Assembly: GCA_958423535.1 (NCBI GenBank)
Contig: CATZRJ010000061.1
Coordinates: forward strand, 1 to 8,119
Direction of reading: 5' to 3'
Origin: an uncultured Collinsella sp.
GTDB lineage: Bacteria; Actinomycetota; Coriobacteriia; Coriobacteriales; Coriobacteriaceae
Length of the DNA stretch: 8,119 nt
The notes under the pieces are model-generated. The model was not told the origin of the DNA, did no database searches, and saw only the letters and a program-made list of their open reading frames with translations. Each line of letters starts with the position of its first letter. The first letter of the stretch is position 1. Made by a program: the position numbers and the translations under genes. Below, in pieces: positions 6,043 through 8,119 of this stretch.

Positions 6043-6192
6043 CTAGCGAGTCTCTTTGTGCAGCGTGTGGTGACGGCACCAGGGGCAATACTTCTTGATC
6101 TCCATACGATCAGGCATGGTCGACTTGTTCTTGGTGGTCGTATAGTTGCGGCGCTTGCACTCAGTGCACGCAAGAGTAACTAGAGTACGCAT
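6043..6192 (-). CDS. rpmG: 50S ribosomal protein L33 (zinc-ribbon, Cys4 form)
   Basis: This short gene encodes 49 residues, from MRTLVTLACTECK to HHTLHKETR. CTEC at 9-12 and CPWC at 36-39 supply four cysteines for one zinc, so this is the zinc-binding (C+) L33 paralogue. Some bacteria replace that form with a cysteine-free one under zinc shortage. A second in-frame ATG at 6210 would add MKGSGY. I prefer 6192 because L33 proteins normally start MR(T/V) just before VTL, and AGG-rich sequence lies upstream of it, though the exact start is not certain. A strong promoter precedes it and tRNA-Trp follows, so it opens the rpmG-tRNA-Trp-secE-nusG transcript. Confidence 0.95.
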   Translation of the reverse strand: MRTLVTLACTECKRRNYTTTKNKSTMPDRMEIKKYCPWCRHHTLHKETR

Positions 6193-6237
6193 GTATCCTG
6201 AACCTTTCATATCCGCCCCGTACGGGCACGAGTTGTT

Positions 6238-6267
6238 ACTTTATCAGCTCTACGTAAGTGCTGTCAA
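6238..6267 (-). promoter_or_regulatory. Strong promoter of rpmG-tRNA-Trp-secE-nusG
   Basis: On the - strand a perfect TTGACA (-35, 6262-6267) lies 18 bases from TAAAGT (6238-6243), which is preceded by TGA as in an extended -10; GATAAA at 16 bases is an alternative. The predicted start leaves about 40 untranslated bases before rpmG, containing the palindrome CCCGTACGGG (6217-6226). The upstream block AGGTTTTCATTGACAGC (6260-6276) matches the tRNA-Tyr promoter at 16 of 17 bases. Confidence 0.8.
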
Positions 6268-6290
6268 TGAAAACCTTGAATCAATTGGTT

Positions 6291-6337
6291 CTCGCTGGAT
6301 CCATTCATATTTGGAACACATCAATGAAGCCAGCGAG
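6291..6337 (-). repeat. Imperfect long inverted repeat in the tuf-rpmG gap
   Basis: CTCGCTGG (6291-6298) pairs exactly with CCAGCGAG (6330-6337). The arms continue inward through CATT/AATG with scattered mismatches, two of which become G-U wobbles on the - strand. It lies between the tuf terminator and the rpmG -35 box, so it should be outside both main transcripts. It could be a residual terminator, a protein site upstream of the promoter, or a decayed element. Apart from this, the rpmG promoter and the tuf terminator, nothing is recognised in 6193..6471. Confidence 0.45.
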
Positions 6338-6410
6338 ATCTAATCGATCCCTCACGCTCGGCTTAAGGGCAAGCGAAGCGCAATCGGCGGAGAATAAGCC
6401 CCGCGTAGAA

Positions 6411-6445
6411 AAGAACCCGGCACCCTATAAGTGCCGGGTTCTCTT
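6411..6445 (-). terminator. tuf terminator
   Basis: GAACCCGGCAC (6413-6423) pairs perfectly with GTGCCGGGTTC (6431-6441) around a seven-base loop; one more A-T pair extends it. On the - strand it sits about 30 bases after the tuf stop and its 3' arm runs into TTCTTTTCT, a good U-rich tail. On the + strand CTCTTTAA follows, so it could act in both directions, although no + strand gene needs it. Confidence 0.9.
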
Positions 6446-6471
6446 TAAGTCAGCTAAATCAAAGAGCTAAT

Positions 6472-7662
6472 TTACTCAATGATCGTGGAGACGATGCCCG
6501 AACCGACGGTGTGGCCACCCTCGCGGATAGCGAAGCGCAGGCCCTCCTCCATGGCGATCGGGTGAATGAGGTCGCCCTCGATGGTGATGTGGTCACCAGG
6601 CATAGCCATCTCGGTGCCCTCGGGGAGCTTGACCGTACCGGTAACGTCGGTGGTACGGAAGTAGAACTGAGGACGATAACCATCGAAGAACGGGGTGTGA
6701 CGGCCGCCCTCCTCCTTGGTCAGAACGTAGATCTCGCCGGTGAACTTGGTGTGCGGGGTAACCGAACCGGGCTTGCAGAGAACCTGGCCGCGCTCGATGT
6801 CCTCGCGCTTGATGCCGCGGAGCAGCAGACCGACGTTGTCGCCAGCCTCGCAGAAGTCCATGGACTTACGGAACATCTCGATACCGGTAACGACGGTGTT
6901 CTGGGTATCCTTGATGCCGACGATCTCGACGGGCTCGTTGAGCTTGAGCTCACCGCGCTCGACACGGCCGGTAGCAACGGTACCACGGCCGGAGATGGTC
7001 ATAACGTCCTCAACGGCCATCAGGAACGGAAGGTCGTTGTTACGAGCAGGCGTCGGGATGTACTCGTCGACGGCCTTCATGAGCTCGCGAATGGCGTCCA
7101 TCCACTTGGCGTCGCCCTCGAGAGCGCCCAGAGCGGAACCACGGATGACGGGGATGTCGTCGCCGGGGAAATCGTACTCGGAGAGGAGCTCACGGGTTTC
7201 CATCTCGACGAGGTCGATGAGCTCGTCATCGTCGACCATGTCGCACTTGTTCAGGAAGACGACGATGTAGGGAACGCCGACCTGACGGGCGAGCAGGATG
7301 TGCTCGCGAGTCTGAGCCATGGGGCCGTCGGTAGCAGCGATGACCAGGATAGCGCCGTCCATCTGAGCAGCACCGGAGATCATGTTCTTGACGTAGTCAG
7401 CGTGGCCCGGGCAGTCAACGTGAGCGTAGTGACGGGCAGCAGTCTCGTACTCGACGTGGGAGACGGAGATCGTGATGCCGCGCTCGCGCTCCTCGGGAGC
7501 CTTGTCGATGTTCTCGAACGCAGTGAAGTCAGCCTTGCAGCCCTCGGTCTCAGAGAGAACCTTGGTGATGGCGGCGGTCAGCGTGGTCTTGCCGTGGTCG
7601 ACGTGACCAATGGTGCCGATGTTAACATGCGGCTTAGTGCGCTCAAACTTCTCTTTGGCCAT
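6472..7662 (-). CDS. tuf: Elongation factor Tu
   Basis: The 396-residue product is EF-Tu, the GTPase that delivers aminoacyl-tRNA to the ribosomal A site. All GTP-binding motifs are intact: GHVDHGKT at 19-26 (P-loop), RGITI at 61-65 (switch I threonine 64), DCPGH at 83-87 (switch II, catalytic His 87), NKCD at 138-141 and GSAL at 175-178. Domains 2 and 3 follow to the usual C-terminus GGHTVGSGIVSTIIE. Length is exactly that of the family. GAGGAGGG lies five bases before the ATG. Codon use is strongly biased, as expected for a very highly expressed gene. It is preceded by tRNA-Tyr, -Thr and -Met on the same strand, as E. coli tufB is preceded by tRNA genes, and ends at its own terminator. Confidence 0.98.
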   Translation of the reverse strand: MAKEKFERTKPHVNIGTIGHVDHGKTTLTAAITKVLSETEGCKADFTAFENIDKAPEERERGITISVSHVEYETAARHYAHVDCPGHADYVKNMISGAAQMDGAILVIAATDGPMAQTREHILLARQVGVPYIVVFLNKCDMVDDDELIDLVEMETRELLSEYDFPGDDIPVIRGSALGALEGDAKWMDAIRELMKAVDEYIPTPARNNDLPFLMAVEDVMTISGRGTVATGRVERGELKLNEPVEIVGIKDTQNTVVTGIEMFRKSMDFCEAGDNVGLLLRGIKREDIERGQVLCKPGSVTPHTKFTGEIYVLTKEEGGRHTPFFDGYRPQFYFRTTDVTGTVKLPEGTEMAMPGDHITIEGDLIHPIAMEEGLRFAIREGGHTVGSGIVSTIIE

Positions 7663-7705
7663 AAAGCCCTCCTCTTAACAGGTCGTCCCCGGACGGGACT
7701 TTGCC

Positions 7706-7714
7706 TTTATACCA
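7706..7714 (-). promoter_or_regulatory. Possible extended -10 promoter for tuf
   Basis: The - strand reads TGGTATAAA, a TGn extension plus a five-of-six -10 hexamer, about 44 bases before the tuf ATG. No recognisable -35 box lies 16 to 18 bases upstream, where the hairpin at 7717..7747 is found instead. It could provide tuf transcription independent of the tRNA promoter. Weak evidence. Confidence 0.35.
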
Positions 7715-7716
7715 TA

Positions 7717-7747
7717 GTGGCCTCTCAACATACTATTGAGAAGCCAC
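7717..7747 (-). promoter_or_regulatory. 12-bp hairpin between tRNA-Met and tuf
   Basis: On the - strand GTGGCTTCTCAA pairs with TTGAGAGGCCAC (one G-U wobble) around TAGTATG. Beyond an eight-base bulge, the flanks ACCATAG and CTATGGT (7756-7762 and 7711-7717 on +) are also complementary. This outer stem would include the CCA end and discriminator of tRNA-Met. No U-run follows, so this is a processing or regulatory structure rather than a terminator. Confidence 0.6.
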
Positions 7748-7758
7748 CGTGTTACCTA

Positions 7759-7835
7759 TGGTAGCGGTGACTGGATTCGAACCAGTGACGCCACGGGTAT
7801 GAACCGTGTGCTCTAACCAACTGAGCTACACCGCC
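7759..7835 (-). tRNA. tRNA-Met (anticodon CAT), elongator type
   Basis: A 77-base cloverleaf includes the encoded CCA. The acceptor arm GGCGGTG pairs with CACCGCT, with a G-U first pair. The anticodon stem CACGG/CCGTG frames TTCATAC, with the anticodon at 7799-7801. The paired 1-72 position and the lack of the three-G-C anticodon stem rule out an initiator. A CAT anticodon could also mark tRNA-Ile2, but the acceptor and anticodon arms look like elongator Met. Only three bases separate it from tRNA-Thr. Confidence 0.92.
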
Positions 7836-7838
7836 GGA

Positions 7839-7914
7839 TGGAGCCTGCAACCAGACTTGAACTGGTGACCTCTTCGTTACCAACGAAGTGCTCTACCGAC
7901 TGAGCTATACAGGC
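7839..7914 (-). tRNA. tRNA-Thr (anticodon GGT)
   Basis: A 76-base cloverleaf includes the encoded CCA. The acceptor arm GCCTGTA pairs with TGCAGGC (one wobble) with discriminator U. The anticodon stem CTTCG/CGAAG frames TTGGTAA, with the anticodon at 7879-7881. It is the middle gene of the three-tRNA cluster. Confidence 0.96.
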
Positions 7915-7924
7915 ACTTGACGGG

Positions 7925-8006
7925 TGGGAGCTATAGGATTCGAACCTATGTAGGCAGAGCCAACGGGTTTACAGCCCGTCCCCATTAACCACTCGGGCAA
8001 ACTCCC
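7925..8006 (-). tRNA. tRNA-Tyr (anticodon GTA), CCA not encoded
   Basis: A class II tRNA with a long variable arm, 82 bases to discriminator A. The acceptor arm GGGAGTT pairs with AGCTCCC, the anticodon stem ACGGG/CCCGT frames CTGTAAA (anticodon at 7970-7972), and the T-arm holds TTCGAAT. After the discriminator the gene reads CCC rather than CCA, unlike the other three tRNAs here, so the terminal A must come from trimming and CCA-adding enzyme. It is the first gene after the cluster promoter. Confidence 0.95.
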
Positions 8007-8068
8007 AATCGTTCAAGTATCCGCTGGTTCTTTGGCCTTTTGGACCGCCGCCCCCGCGAACGAAAAAG

Positions 8069-8098
8069 ATAATACGATGCAACCTTGGGGGCTGTCAA
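8069..8098 (-). promoter_or_regulatory. Strong promoter of the tRNA-Tyr-Thr-Met (tuf) transcript
   Basis: On the - strand a perfect TTGACA (8093-8098) lies 18 bases from TATTAT (8069-8074, five of six). The start should fall near 8062, about 55 bases before tRNA-Tyr. Upstream, AGGTTTTCGTTGACAGC (8091-8107) nearly duplicates the rpmG promoter block. Transcription can continue into tuf, since no U-run terminator separates them. No gene is seen from 8007 to the window end. Confidence 0.85.
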
Positions 8099-8119
8099 CG
8101 AAAACCTCTAGATACACGG

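Noticed and set aside
6146..6343. A 65-codon + strand frame over the rpmG promoter region
   Set aside because: It runs antisense through rpmG and its promoter, has no family resemblance and no convincing ribosome binding site.
6511..7764. A 417-codon open frame on the + strand opposite tuf
   Set aside because: Same codon-bias artefact opposite a certain EF-Tu gene; no ribosome binding site or domain supports it.
7759..7835. tRNA with CAT anticodon as initiator Met or Ile2
   Set aside because: Positions 1-72 pair and the anticodon stem lacks three G-C pairs, against an initiator; the acceptor and anticodon arms are those of elongator Met.
1..8119. CRISPR array, insertion sequence or prophage remnants
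   Set aside because: No regularly spaced repeats, transposase or phage-like products, and no target duplications were seen; the only repeat family is the pair of short palindromic hairpins.

Overview
The window most likely comes from a gut-type Coriobacteriia chromosome (Actinomycetota), with Collinsella or a close relative as the best guess. The basis is the GC-rich coding sequence, a short SecE with a lysine/alanine-rich head, a Cys4 L33, and the order tuf, rpmG, tRNA-Trp, secE, nusG, rplK, rplA. The genus is an inference from overall look; no database was searched.

The left part (1..3540) reads on the + strand. It begins with a small MscS-type mechanosensitive channel gene closed by a hairpin terminator. 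Next comes a two-gene unit overlapping by ATGA. Its first gene encodes a 638-residue protein without a signal peptide, joining a ParB-like N-terminal domain to a BMP/Med-type ligand-binding domain. Its second gene encodes a calcineurin-like metallophosphoesterase with a variant first metal motif. A near-perfect 18-bp palindrome sits just before the ribosome binding site of the pair. This pair is the least ordinary part of the window and could be an intracellular ligand-sensing module of unknown role.

The right part (3550..8119) reads on the - strand and is a core translation and transcription block. In transcript order it holds a strong promoter, tRNA-Tyr, tRNA-Thr, tRNA-Met, an intergenic hairpin, tuf and a terminator. 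A second strong promoter follows, then rpmG, tRNA-Trp, a hairpin, secE, nusG, a 120-nt spacer, rplK, a 117-nt spacer with two hairpins, rplA and a terminator. The two strong promoters share a nearly identical 17-nt block around the -35 box, which suggests coordinated control.

The two halves converge at 3498..3590, where two strong hairpins sit back to back. The terminator hairpins after the channel gene and after the phosphoesterase gene carry related cores inside unrelated but self-complementary stems, suggesting a dispersed REP-like element. There is no CRISPR array, insertion sequence or prophage gene, and no unexplained stretch longer than 300 bases. The longest gene-free stretch is 6193..6471, which holds a promoter, a terminator and an imperfect inverted repeat.
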